Positions 34,300 to 43,173 of a DNA stretch of 64,000 nucleotides are shown here, in pieces; positions within the stretch are counted from its first letter, which is position 1; every line of letters starts with the position of its first letter. Made by a program: the position numbers and the translations under genes. The notes under the pieces are model-generated. The model was not told the DNA's origin, did not search any database, and saw only the letters and a list, made by a program, of their open reading frames with translations. This DNA is from Flammeovirga yaeyamensis (GTDB lineage Bacteria; Bacteroidota; Bacteroidia; Cytophagales; Flammeovirgaceae). Location of the stretch: NCBI RefSeq assembly GCF_018736045.1, contig NZ_CP076132.1:4077501-4141500 (forward strand). The letters run 5' to 3'.

Positions 34300-34444
34300 T
34301 TTAAATAGTTAAGGTTTGGTTACTACAACTTATTAATTCTTAATAGATAAGTCAATAATTATAAAGAATCCTCTACCCTCTTTAAGGATATTTTTTGCAT
34401 ATTTGCATAAATTATTCCGACATAACTTCAACAATAATCAAGAG

Positions 34445-35716
34445 ATGAAAGTACTCATTCTTGGCTCCGGAGGCAGAGAGCACACATTAGCGTGGAAAAT
34501 CGCCCAAAGTGATAAGCTTACAAAACTTTATGCAGCACCAGGAAACGCTGGTACGGCAGATATTGCTCAAAATATTAATATTTCTGTGACCGATTTCCCA
34601 AAATTGGCTCAGTTTGTACTAAACGAGGGCATCGATATGCTTATCGTAGGTCCTGAAGCACCATTAGTTGAAGGTGTGGCAGATTATTTTGCAAACGATG
34701 ATGCACTTAAGCATGTAAAGGTTATTGGTCCTAAAAAGGCAGGTGCATTATTAGAAGGTAGCAAAGATTACTCTAAGAAATTTATGGTACGCCATAACAT
34801 TCCTGCAGGAGCATCAAAAACATTTACTTTAGAAACTATTGAAAGCGGTTACGTATTCTTAGAAATGCAAAAACCTCCTTTCGTTCTTAAAGCGGATGGT
34901 TTGGCTGCAGGTAAAGGTGTACTTATTATCGATTCTCTAGAAGAAGCTAAGAAAAGCCTTAAAGAAATGCTTAGCGGCCAATTTGGCGAAGCAAGTAAAT
35001 CTGTGCTTGTAGAGCAGTTCTTAGATGGTATCGAACTTTCTGTTTTTGTAATTACTGATGGTAAAAACTACATCACTTTACCAGAAGCTAAAGATTACAA
35101 AAGAATTGGAGAAGGTGATACTGGCTTGAATACTGGTGGTATGGGTGCTATCTCTCCCGTTCCATTTGCTGATGACGCTTTCATGAAAGAAATCGATGAA
35201 ACTATTGTTAAGCCTACTATTGATGGTTTGGCAAAAGATGGAATCGACTATGTTGGTTTCATTTTCTTTGGTCTAATTAAAGTGGATGGTAAGCCATTCG
35301 TCATTGAATACAATGCTAGAATGGGTGATCCGGAAACGGAAGTAGTTATCCCAAGAGTAAAATCTGACCTTCTTGAAATTCTTGATCTTGCTGGTCAAGG
35401 TAGATTAGATGAAGCTTCAATTGAATTTGAAGACGGTTTTGCAACAACGGTTATGTGTGTTTCTGGTGGATATCCTGAAGCTTACCAAAATGGCAAAGAA
35501 ATTACTGATCTAGATAAATTGGAAGATGTTACAGCTTTCCATGCTGGAACGACATTTAGTGAACTAGGCGAAGTAGTGACGAATGGAGGTAGAGTAATTG
35601 CATTAACAGGTAAAGGCCCTGATATGAAATCTGCTCTTGCTAAATCGTTCAAAGCTGCAGAAACCGTTCAGTTCGATAAAAAATATTTCCGATCAGACAT
35701 TGGTTTTGATCTTTAA
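34445..35716 (+). CDS. purD: Phosphoribosylamine--glycine ligase
   Basis: GAR synthetase, the second step of de novo purine synthesis: joins glycine to phosphoribosylamine using ATP. 423 residues from the ATG at 34445, which opens with the family sequence MKVLILGSGGREHTLAWK; a TTG 14 codons upstream (34403) is also open but is not used in the family. ATP-grasp motifs are present: PFVLKADGLAAGKGV, VEQFLDGIELSVFVITDG and VIEYNARMGDPETEVV. The ending YFRSDIGFDL is typical. Cytoplasmic. It is followed by purK after a 64-base gap that holds a hairpin, so the two probably form an operon. Confidence 0.97.
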   Translation: MKVLILGSGGREHTLAWKIAQSDKLTKLYAAPGNAGTADIAQNINISVTDFPKLAQFVLNEGIDMLIVGPEAPLVEGVADYFANDDALKHVKVIGPKKAGALLEGSKDYSKKFMVRHNIPAGASKTFTLETIESGYVFLEMQKPPFVLKADGLAAGKGVLIIDSLEEAKKSLKEMLSGQFGEASKSVLVEQFLDGIELSVFVITDGKNYITLPEAKDYKRIGEGDTGLNTGGMGAISPVPFADDAFMKEIDETIVKPTIDGLAKDGIDYVGFIFFGLIKVDGKPFVIEYNARMGDPETEVVIPRVKSDLLEILDLAGQGRLDEASIEFEDGFATTVMCVSGGYPEAYQNGKEITDLDKLEDVTAFHAGTTFSELGEVVTNGGRVIALTGKGPDMKSALAKSFKAAETVQFDKKYFRSDIGFDL

Positions 35717-35733
35717 TCATTTGATTTTAAATA

Positions 35734-35760
35734 GAGCCATCTAGATTGTCTGGGTGGCTC
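35734..35760 (+). other. Stable hairpin in the purD-purK spacer
   Basis: GAGCCATCTAGA pairs with TCTGGGTGGCTC (two G-U pairs, loop TTG). No U tract follows, so it is not a standard terminator. It ends 20 bases before the purK ATG and may adjust purK expression or protect the purD end. Confidence 0.5.
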
Positions 35761-35780
35761 AATTAATTTATACAAACTCT

Positions 35781-36899
35781 ATGAAAAAGGTGGGCGTTTT
35801 AGGTGGTGGTCAATTGGGACGTATGATGATCCAATCGGCAATGAACCTGAACATTCAAGTGAAAACTTTGGATCCTGATCCAAATGCACCCTGCAAAGCT
35901 ACTGCTCATGAATTTGTTGTAGGTTCTTTAAACGACTACGACACGGTAATGGAATTTGCAAAAGATATTGATGTGTTAACCATCGAAATCGAAAATGTAA
36001 ATACAGATGCTTTATTTGACCTAGAAAAACAAGGTTTAACTGTTTACCCTAAGCCAGATCATATTAAAATGATTCAGGACAAAAGGGTACAAAAGCAATT
36101 TTATATCGATAACGATATTCCAACCTCACCTTTTGTGCTAATTGATTCTATTGATGAATTAAACAACCATAAGAATATGCTTCCGGCAGTCATGAAAGTG
36201 GGTAAAGGTGGTTACGATGGTCGTGGCGTTCAGGTGATGAAAACCGAAGAAGACTTTTCAAAAGGATTTGAGGCTCCATCACTTCTAGAAAAAATGGTTG
36301 ATATCGATAAAGAAATTGCCATTATCGCTGCAAGAAATGAAAATGGGGAAATCAGTACTTTTCCAGCCGTAGAGGTAGTGTATCACGAAAGTAACTTAGT
36401 TGACTATTTGTTATCTCCAGCTACTATTTCTGATGAGGTAGAACAAAAAGCCAAAGAGATTGCAACATCTTTAGTTACAAAAATGAACTTTATTGGTTTA
36501 TTGGCTATTGAATTTTTTGTGGACAAAGAAGGGAATGTTATTGTTAACGAAATAGCACCTAGAACTCACAATAGTGGTCATCAAACTATTGAAGGAAACC
36601 TAACTTCTCAATTTGACCAGCATATTCGTGCTATCTTAAATTTACCTTTAGGAGATACATCAAGAAGATCAGCTTCTGCTATGGTAAATGTTTTAGGTGA
36701 AAAAGGATATACAGGAGTAGCAAAGTACGAAGGCCTTAATGAAGTGCTTCAACTTTCTGGAGTGTATATTCACCTTTACGAAAAGCACATGACTAAACCA
36801 GAAAGAAAAATGGGACACATTACTATTGTTGCCCCAACAAAAGAAGAACTTTTTGAGAAAGTCGATGCTGTTAAAAAGAACTTTAAAGTGATTGCTTAG
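35781..36899 (+). CDS. purK: 5-(carboxyamino)imidazole ribonucleotide synthase
   Basis: ATP-grasp enzyme that carboxylates AIR to N5-CAIR using bicarbonate, in purine synthesis; 372 residues. The ATG at 35781 was chosen over an open GTG at 35754 because MKKVGVLGGGQLGRMM is the family start. Later motifs: KVGKGGYDGRGVQ, EKMVDIDKEIAIIAARN, GLLAIEFFV and NEIAPRTHNSGHQTIEG. The partner mutase purE is not adjacent. A strong hairpin terminator lies 21 bases after the stop, closing the purD-purK unit. Confidence 0.97.
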   Translation: MKKVGVLGGGQLGRMMIQSAMNLNIQVKTLDPDPNAPCKATAHEFVVGSLNDYDTVMEFAKDIDVLTIEIENVNTDALFDLEKQGLTVYPKPDHIKMIQDKRVQKQFYIDNDIPTSPFVLIDSIDELNNHKNMLPAVMKVGKGGYDGRGVQVMKTEEDFSKGFEAPSLLEKMVDIDKEIAIIAARNENGEISTFPAVEVVYHESNLVDYLLSPATISDEVEQKAKEIATSLVTKMNFIGLLAIEFFVDKEGNVIVNEIAPRTHNSGHQTIEGNLTSQFDQHIRAILNLPLGDTSRRSASAMVNVLGEKGYTGVAKYEGLNEVLQLSGVYIHLYEKHMTKPERKMGHITIVAPTKEELFEKVDAVKKNFKVIA

Positions 36900-36920
36900 G
36901 CAATACTTTTCCATCATAGA

Positions 36921-36980
36921 AAAGGGTCTTTGGTAAAACCTTGAACTAAAGTTCGAGTTTTACTAAAGACCCTTTTTTTT
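36921..36980 (+). terminator. Strong terminator of purD-purK
   Basis: A 19-bp stem (36921-36939 with 36957-36975, one G-U pair) with an inner GAAC/GTTC pairing and a T8 run. Confidence 0.93.
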
Positions 36981-37024
36981 GGCATGATTTTCTACCTTTT
37001 GATAAGGTCATTAAATCAATAATC

Positions 37025-40000
37025 ATGTCTTATAGAATATCATTTTTTCTTCTTTTTTTACCGTTAATCAGCATAGGACAGCAGCACTTACCATTTGTAA
37101 AAGATGGAAAGTGGGGTATCATAGACCAAAATAACAACATCGTAGTAGAAGCAAACTATCAATGTGCCACTCCTCTACATAACTTCACTTATTTTAGGGT
37201 TGGTAAAAACAATCTTTTGGGGCTATTATCAGAAAATGGAAAAGAAATTTTTCCAATTGTTTATCAAAGAATAGAATATTTAGAAGATGACCTTTTTGTT
37301 ACTTGGAATGAAAAAGGAGCCTTTTTAGTCAATAAAAACCATCAAACATTATCAGTAAAACCTTATCAAAGTATTTCTCCTTTGTTTCCATTTCTTAGGA
37401 TTCATCATCATAATAAAGAAGGGATTTTATCTGCTGATGGAAAAGAAATTTTTCCTCCTAAATATCAAAATATAGAAAAACAACAACATATCTTCATCAC
37501 TCACGATAATCACCAATTTGGATTTCTAAATAGTAAAGGTGAGGAACAAGTTGCTCCAAAATATAAAAGTCTAGACTTTTTAGATGAAAACCATTTAGTA
37601 GGTAGCATAAAAGGTGGCCCTTTAAAAGCGGTCTATGTTCTTGATAAAGATGGTAGTATTCAGGAAGAAAAATCATTTAATAAAAAAAGTGATTTACTGA
37701 ATTATCAAAAACAACTTTATTTAAAATCGGAAGCTCAAAAAGTTAAAGCTGCTAATCTGAGTGTTCCTGTTTGGGTGGATATTCTTGGTGATAAATATTT
37801 AGTCGCTCCAACTGGAAAAGTCATATTAAATGCTGCTTCGTTTTTTTATGTTCTAGAAGATCAAAAATCAGAATTAACAATTGCTAGAAGAGAAGAAAGT
37901 GAAGGGAAGAACGCCTTTTATCTAATTGATCAGAAGAAAGGAAGACCATTGTATAAAAATACATTTAAGAATATAGTTCTTGACGATTACAATTATTCCG
38001 ATTGGGCTCGTATAACGATTGATACCTTATGGGATGGTCTTGTGAATATAGAAGGAACTGTAAAACGACAAATCAATGACAATGGTAATGATTATGGTAT
38101 TAAAAACATGGGCAACTTCTATAATCAAAGAGCATGGTTCCAAACAAAAAGTGGGAAATACGGAGTAATTAACGAACATGCTGAAGTGATTATTCCTCCT
38201 ATCTATAGTGTGATTTCTGATTTTAAAGATGGACAAGCTATCGTTAGAAAAAATCAATCGTATGGTATTATAGATACAGAAGGAAAAATAGTGATTCCAA
38301 TAGAGTACAATGGTTTTTCTAAGCTATATGATAATTGGTACACAATTAAAAAAGGAAATGGTAGTTTAGGAAAATGGGGAATTATTGATAAAAATGGCCG
38401 CTTTATTCTTCAATGTAAATACGAAAAAATATATTTAGACGATAAAGGTGCCAACATCAAGCAGAATGGTAAATGGGGACGTTTTTTAAAAACAGGAAAA
38501 TGGGCTTTCCAACCTAAAATACCAGTAGATGAAATGCATCCATACCATAACTCAATTGCTCGTTTGCAGCGTAAACCGAAATATGATCCTATCGATAGAA
38601 AAACACTCATTGGTTATCAGTATGAAGGTTATGCAGATGAAAATGGGAATATCATCCTCCCCCCTGTTTATCAGGAAATACTAGGGTTTGATAAAATATG
38701 GGAGAAAAAAGAAGGAATTGCCATGTTAAGGAAAGATCAGAAAATTGGTTATGTTAATTATCATGGTGAAGTCGTTTTACCTACTGAATACATAAAAGCT
38801 GAGAACTTTGTTAACGCATGGTCAATTCATAAAGGTGGTGGTATTGTTGTAAAACCTGGAAATGTATATAATGCGGTTGACTACAATGGAAATGAATTAC
38901 TAACTGAAGAATATGATTATTTATCGGATGATTTCATAAAAATTTGGGAAGATAGCAGTGGGGTAACTATTGCAGGTTTTGGTCGTAAAAAAGGATTAAT
39001 TGATTTTGAAGGAAACAGAAAAAGTCCATTCGTATATCAAAAAATATTCCCATTAGATAGCACTCATTTTATAGCCCAAAAAGATAATTTATGGGGAATT
39101 ATTTCATCTGAAGGTGATACTTTATCAGAGTTTACTCATCAAAATTCAGCACCCTTAAGTGGAACAAACAAAGTAAAATACATTGATCGACAAAATCAGG
39201 TATATAAAATAAAAGCAGACGGTAGTTGGGAATCATCTACTCTCCCTCCTTCAGAAAAGACTGATGATATAAACGAACTAGCCGAATTTACATATCATAT
39301 TATCGGTGAAGATTATGCTATTGTTTCTAAGAAGGGAAAATCAAAATTGAGAGGGATAGTTGATACAAACGGCAAAGCCTTATCAAAATTTGAATTCAAG
39401 AAAATTGGTCCATTTAAAGAAGGATTAGCGTTCGCCCAAAAAGATGGTAAAACCGCAAAAGATAGGAAGTATGGCTATATTAATAAGAAAGGGAAATGGG
39501 TAATAAATGCTCAATACAATAAAGCCAAAAGCTTTTCTTCTGGTTTTGCGGCGGTGAACATCAAAAATAAATGGGGATTTATTGATCTAAATGGAAAATT
39601 AGTTCTTCCGACAAAATATTCTCAAGCAGAAGATTTCAAAGGTGATATCACAGAGGTAAACCATCATACCCTTATTAATAAGGAGGGGAAAGAAATAGGT
39701 CAATTAATTGATGAGGAACATCTTCAGAAAACAAAAAATGGTAAAGGTATCGTTAAAGGTATTGGTTATAAAAAGCATATCTTCTTTAATGGATTGGCTT
39801 TGTACTCCAAAAAGTTTGATGACGTAACCGTATTTAATAAAGCCGGTATTGCTTTTGTCAAAACTGGAGAAAAATGGGAGCTAACAAGGAAAATCAACAA
39901 AACTACGGTAAAGAAAATGTTCACAAAACGAGATATGGAGTTATATATCTCAGAGTATGGAAATAAAAGAAGAGTCGTTTCTATGACTGGGGATGTGTCT

Positions 40001-40261
40001 CAAGATATGGGTTTTGAGAAAAAGATAGAAGGAACATGGAGAATGATAGGTATTGATGGAGCTCCTTTAAATAACATCAACTTTAGTAAAGTGATTTATT
40101 TAGAAGAAGATGATTCCTTTATCATTCAAACAAATATGTTGGAGAAAATCGTCAGCTTTGATGGAGAATTACTTACCGAAGAAGCTGTTATGGGCAGCAT
40201 GGTTCCATCTTTCGGTGGTGTGATACTTTTCGATAAAGGAAATAGTAATTATCTAAAATAA
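37025..40261 (+). CDS. Secreted WG-repeat protein
   Basis: A 1078-residue protein with a short signal peptide (about 1-18, ending SIGQQ). Nearly the whole length is WG (KWG) repeats of about 35-60 residues, e.g. KDGKWGIIDQNNNIVVEANYQ, KSGKYGVINEHAEVIIPPIY, NKWGFIDLNGKLVLPTKYSQ. Roughly 15 to 20 units can be picked out, some degenerate. WG repeats form beta-rich structures of unknown ligand; large ones are common in Bacteroidota periplasm or on the surface. No sorting domain is seen at the C-terminus, so a periplasmic place is likelier. Stands alone between the pur operon and the 81-residue pair. Confidence 0.88.
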   Translation: MSYRISFFLLFLPLISIGQQHLPFVKDGKWGIIDQNNNIVVEANYQCATPLHNFTYFRVGKNNLLGLLSENGKEIFPIVYQRIEYLEDDLFVTWNEKGAFLVNKNHQTLSVKPYQSISPLFPFLRIHHHNKEGILSADGKEIFPPKYQNIEKQQHIFITHDNHQFGFLNSKGEEQVAPKYKSLDFLDENHLVGSIKGGPLKAVYVLDKDGSIQEEKSFNKKSDLLNYQKQLYLKSEAQKVKAANLSVPVWVDILGDKYLVAPTGKVILNAASFFYVLEDQKSELTIARREESEGKNAFYLIDQKKGRPLYKNTFKNIVLDDYNYSDWARITIDTLWDGLVNIEGTVKRQINDNGNDYGIKNMGNFYNQRAWFQTKSGKYGVINEHAEVIIPPIYSVISDFKDGQAIVRKNQSYGIIDTEGKIVIPIEYNGFSKLYDNWYTIKKGNGSLGKWGIIDKNGRFILQCKYEKIYLDDKGANIKQNGKWGRFLKTGKWAFQPKIPVDEMHPYHNSIARLQRKPKYDPIDRKTLIGYQYEGYADENGNIILPPVYQEILGFDKIWEKKEGIAMLRKDQKIGYVNYHGEVVLPTEYIKAENFVNAWSIHKGGGIVVKPGNVYNAVDYNGNELLTEEYDYLSDDFIKIWEDSSGVTIAGFGRKKGLIDFEGNRKSPFVYQKIFPLDSTHFIAQKDNLWGIISSEGDTLSEFTHQNSAPLSGTNKVKYIDRQNQVYKIKADGSWESSTLPPSEKTDDINELAEFTYHIIGEDYAIVSKKGKSKLRGIVDTNGKALSKFEFKKIGPFKEGLAFAQKDGKTAKDRKYGYINKKGKWVINAQYNKAKSFSSGFAAVNIKNKWGFIDLNGKLVLPTKYSQAEDFKGDITEVNHHTLINKEGKEIGQLIDEEHLQKTKNGKGIVKGIGYKKHIFFNGLALYSKKFDDVTVFNKAGIAFVKTGEKWELTRKINKTTVKKMFTKRDMELYISEYGNKRRVVSMTGDVSQDMGFEKKIEGTWRMIGIDGAPLNNINFSKVIYLEEDDSFIIQTNMLEKIVSFDGELLTEEAVMGSMVPSFGGVILFDKGNSNYLK

Positions 40262-40322
40262 GAATTAGGATTTAAGACATAAACTAGAATTTGATGATCA
40301 TTCATCAAGATTCAATAAAAGA

Positions 40323-40356
40323 AAAAGCTGCTTTATAACTTAATAAAGCAGCTTTT
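40323..40356 (-). terminator. Terminator of the left 81-residue gene
   Basis: Perfect 14-bp stem (AAAAGCTGCTTTAT with ATAAAGCAGCTTTT, loop AACTTA). The A-rich left flank gives a U tract on the minus strand; it may also serve the convergent WG gene. Confidence 0.85.
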
Positions 40357-40379
40357 CTGTTGTTGTTCTTTTCACTTTG

Positions 40380-40625
40380 TTAAACAGCCCACTCCATTAA
40401 AGATTGAGCTTGTTCAATACCTTTGTTAGTTAAAGATGCTTTGGTTTTATAACCTTCAGATTTTACATCTTTAATTAATCCTTTGTGATGCATTCTGTTT
40501 ACAAGTGCTTCAATTTCATCTGTTGTTGCACAAATGCCTAAATTTTTGGCTACATCTTGAAACGAGCCTCCTGTATTCAAACAGAGGCCTACTAGAAATT
40601 TCGAAATTTTCTTTTCTGTGGACAT
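40380..40625 (-). CDS. 81-residue winged-helix-like protein, copy A
   Basis: A small soluble protein: KISKFLVGLCLNTGGSFQDVAKNLGICATTDEIEALVNRMHHKGLI, then a strand pair and KASLTNKGIEQAQSLMEWAV. The pattern helix, helix-turn-helix, GLI, beta wing, LT-x-KG helix looks like a compact winged HTH of the MarR/PadR type, so a DNA-binding or protein-interaction role is possible. Just over half of its residues are identical to the neighbour at 40728. No family name is recognised. Confidence 0.65.
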   Translation of the reverse strand: MSTEKKISKFLVGLCLNTGGSFQDVAKNLGICATTDEIEALVNRMHHKGLIKDVKSEGYKTKASLTNKGIEQAQSLMEWAV

Positions 40626-40693
40626 GGTAGTATTAGTTAGGTTATTGACTTATGTAAGTTTACTAAATTGTATTCGATAAAAGCTTGTAGGAC

Positions 40694-40715
40694 GACTAGG
40701 TACTAAGACCTAGTC
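40694..40715. other. Hairpin between the two 81-residue genes
   Basis: GACTAGGT pairs with ACCTAGTC (loop ACTAAG). The T5 run lies on the plus-strand side, so it would terminate rightward rather than leftward transcription, although both neighbours are read leftward. Its role is unclear. Confidence 0.45.
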
Positions 40716-40727
40716 TTTTTGTTGAAT

Positions 40728-40973
40728 CTAAACGGCAGAATTCATTAAAATTGAAGCCTGTTTAGAACCTTTTGCTGTTAACTTTGCAAATGTTTCTTTA
40801 GAAGAATATTTTACTTTTGATATTAAACCTCTTGATTCTAATTGACTTGCTAAATTATTAAGTTCTGTTGTATTCGCACTAATTCCAAGGTTTTTTGCGA
40901 TAGTTTGAAAGGAATTGCCAGTATTCAAACACAATCCTATCAAGAATTTTGAGAATTTTACTTCGTTTGACAT
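40728..40973 (-). CDS. 81-residue winged-helix-like protein, copy B
   Basis: The tandem partner of copy A and the same length. It shares SKFL-x-GLCLNTG, SFQ, AKNLGI, RGLI/KGLI and the LT-x-KG-x-x-QA-x-x-LM ending in AV. Substitutions are spread evenly, as expected of an old duplication under selection at the protein level. Predicted compact winged HTH, cytoplasmic; targets unknown. It is followed on its strand by a hairpin lacking a U tract and then copy A, so the two are probably co-transcribed. Confidence 0.65.
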   Translation of the reverse strand: MSNEVKFSKFLIGLCLNTGNSFQTIAKNLGISANTTELNNLASQLESRGLISKVKYSSKETFAKLTAKGSKQASILMNSAV

Positions 40974-41209
40974 AATTACTCGTTATTTATAGTAGGTTAT
41001 TAATTATTTAATTCTAGGGGGTGTTGCTTTAGTTAACCAACTGATTTATTAATCGTTATTACAAATATCAATCTCCGCAACCGATTTCGCAAATTTTTTC
41101 TTGTTAATTGTTTGTAAAATTTAAACGTATGAAAAACAATTAATTATAGTTTATAGACAATAGTTATTAATATCTCATGATGAAAGTTATTAAACTAAAA
41201 TTCTTATAC

Positions 41210-41217
41210 TATCTTTG
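41210..41217 (+). promoter_or_regulatory. -7 promoter box of typA
   Basis: TATCTTTG, an exact TAnnTTTG match 21 bases before the typA ATG, implying a leader of about 15 bases. The -33 site is weak (GTTAT at the right distance). It supports the ATG at 41239 over the TTG at 41215, which overlaps the box. Confidence 0.6.
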
Positions 41218-41238
41218 TCCGTTCACTTAATAAAAATC

Positions 41239-43008
41239 ATGAGTAGTATCAGAAATATTGCTATCATCGCTCACGTCGATCATGGCAAAACAACATTGGT
41301 AGATAAAATGTTGCACGCGGCACAATTGTTCCGCGAGAATCAAGAAACTGGAGAATTAATTCTTGATAACAACGACCTAGAACGTGAGAGAGGTATCACT
41401 ATCCTTTCTAAGAACGTTGCTATTGAATACAAAGGAGTAAAAATCAATATTATTGACACTCCTGGTCACGCCGATTTCGGTGGTGAGGTAGAACGTGTAT
41501 TAAAAATGGCGGATAGTGTATTACTTTTAGTTGATGCATTTGAAGGTCCCATGCCTCAAACAAGATTTGTACTTAGCAAGGCACTTTCTTTAGGTCTTAA
41601 ACCAATTGTTGTAATCAACAAGGTAGATAAGCCTAACTGTAGACCAGACGAAGTACATGATCAAGTATTTGATTTATTCTTCAATCTTGATGCTACTGAA
41701 GAACAATTAGAATTCCCTACTTTCTATGGTTCTTCTAAACAAGGATGGATGGGGACAGATTGGGAAAACCCAACAGACTCTATCGTTCCTCTTTTAGACG
41801 GTATCGTAGATTTAGTACCAGAGGCACCGTCTCCAGAAGGTGACCCTCAATTACAAATTACTTCACTTGACTTCTCAAGCTTCGTTGGACGTATCGCTAT
41901 CGGTCGTTTAACAAGAGGTACTTTAAAAGAAAGAACTTTTGTAGGTTTAGCTAAAGCGGATGGATCTACTAAAAAAGTACACATTAAAGAACTTCAAACT
42001 TTCAAAGGTTTAGGTAGAGAAAAAGTAGCCGAAGTACATGCAGGTGATCTTTGTGCAATTGTTGGTATTGACGATTTCGAAATCGGTGATACAGTGACAA
42101 CTGTAGAAAACCCAGATCCACTTCCACGTATGGCGATCGAAGAACCAACAATGAGTATGTTGTTTATGATTAACAACTCTCCATTCTTCGGTAAAGAAGG
42201 TAAGTTTGTAACATCTCGTCACTTACGTGATCGTTTATACAAAGAAACTGAAAAGAACCTTGCTTTAAGAGTAGAAGCAACAGATTCTGAAGATAGATTT
42301 ATCGTTTACGGTCGTGGTATTCTTCACTTGGCTGTATTGATTGAAACAATGCGTCGTGAAGGTTACGAACTACAAGTAGGTCAACCTCAGGTTTTATACA
42401 AAGAAATTGATGGCGTTAAAAACGAACCAATCGAAACATTAGTCATTGATGTCCCTGAAGAGGTTTCTGGTAAAGCTATCGAGTTGGCTACTCAAAGAAA
42501 AGGTGAATTATTGATTATGGAGCCAAAAGGCGACATGCAACACCTTGAGTTCCAAATTCCATCAAGAGGTATTATCGGTCTTAGAAATAATATCCTTACT
42601 GCAACTGCAGGAGAGGCAATTATGACACACCGTTTTAAAGAGTATGCTCCTTTTAAAGGAGAAATGACTACGAAATCAAATGGTGCAATTATTTCTGACC
42701 AAACTGGTACACCTACTGCTTACTCATTAGATAAATTACAAGATCGTGGTATTTTCTTCGTAGATCCTACTGAAGACATTTACGAAGGTCAGGTAATTGG
42801 TGAGTTCAACAGACCGATGGATCTAAGAGTAAACGTAATTAAAGGTAAGAAATTAACCAACATGCGTGCTGCTGGATCAGACGATAACAGTAAGATTGCT
42901 CCTAAGCGTTTATTCTCTTTAGAAGAGTGTATGGAATACATCAGAGAGGATGAGTTAGTAGAGGTAACTCCAGAAAACATCCGTATGAGAAAAATCAAGT
43001 TGAAATAA
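41239..43008 (+). CDS. typA: Ribosome-associated GTPase TypA/BipA
   Basis: A 589-residue translational GTPase that acts on the 70S/50S ribosome in assembly and stress or cold response. Start ATG 41239 opens MSSIRNIAIIAHVDHGKTTLVDKML. G-domain motifs: AHVDHGKT (G1), ERERGITI (G2/switch I), DTPGHADFGGEV (G3), NKVDKPN (G4). Elongation-factor domains follow, with the BipA-specific C-terminal part (GRGILHLAVLIETMRREG, GAIISDQTGTPTAYSLDKLQDRG). Length is normal. Single-gene unit with a promoter box before it and a terminator after it. Confidence 0.97.
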   Translation: MSSIRNIAIIAHVDHGKTTLVDKMLHAAQLFRENQETGELILDNNDLERERGITILSKNVAIEYKGVKINIIDTPGHADFGGEVERVLKMADSVLLLVDAFEGPMPQTRFVLSKALSLGLKPIVVINKVDKPNCRPDEVHDQVFDLFFNLDATEEQLEFPTFYGSSKQGWMGTDWENPTDSIVPLLDGIVDLVPEAPSPEGDPQLQITSLDFSSFVGRIAIGRLTRGTLKERTFVGLAKADGSTKKVHIKELQTFKGLGREKVAEVHAGDLCAIVGIDDFEIGDTVTTVENPDPLPRMAIEEPTMSMLFMINNSPFFGKEGKFVTSRHLRDRLYKETEKNLALRVEATDSEDRFIVYGRGILHLAVLIETMRREGYELQVGQPQVLYKEIDGVKNEPIETLVIDVPEEVSGKAIELATQRKGELLIMEPKGDMQHLEFQIPSRGIIGLRNNILTATAGEAIMTHRFKEYAPFKGEMTTKSNGAIISDQTGTPTAYSLDKLQDRGIFFVDPTEDIYEGQVIGEFNRPMDLRVNVIKGKKLTNMRAAGSDDNSKIAPKRLFSLEECMEYIREDELVEVTPENIRMRKIKLK

Positions 43009-43027
43009 TTTTCAGCTTTAGCAATAC

Positions 43028-43064
43028 AAAAGCCTTTGATAGTTTTCTATCAAAGGCTTTTTTT
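43028..43064 (+). terminator. Terminator of typA
   Basis: Perfect 15-bp stem (AAAAGCCTTTGATAG with CTATCAAAGGCTTTT, loop TTTT), followed by T. Confidence 0.92.
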
Positions 43065-43093
43065 ATCTTCATTCAATACTAAAAATTGGACAC

Positions 43094-43127
43094 AAAAAAA
43101 GGTAACTTAGATGCCTAAACTACCTTT
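43094..43127 (-). terminator. Terminator of the 204-residue secreted protein gene
   Basis: AAAGGTA pairs with TACCTTT and an inner TTAG/CTAA pair stacks inside. An A7 run on the left becomes the U tract. Confidence 0.75.
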
Positions 43128-43173
43128 CCAACTTAGTATGAAATGAAATGAATTATTACTTTTATATTTTTAA

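Noticed and set aside
34403-34444. TTG start giving PurD 14 extra residues
   Set aside because: The extra residues (HKLFRHNFNN...) are unlike any PurD start; ATG 34445 opens the family sequence.
35754-35780. GTG start for PurK
   Set aside because: It lies in the hairpin of the purD-purK spacer; the ATG at 35781 matches the family start.
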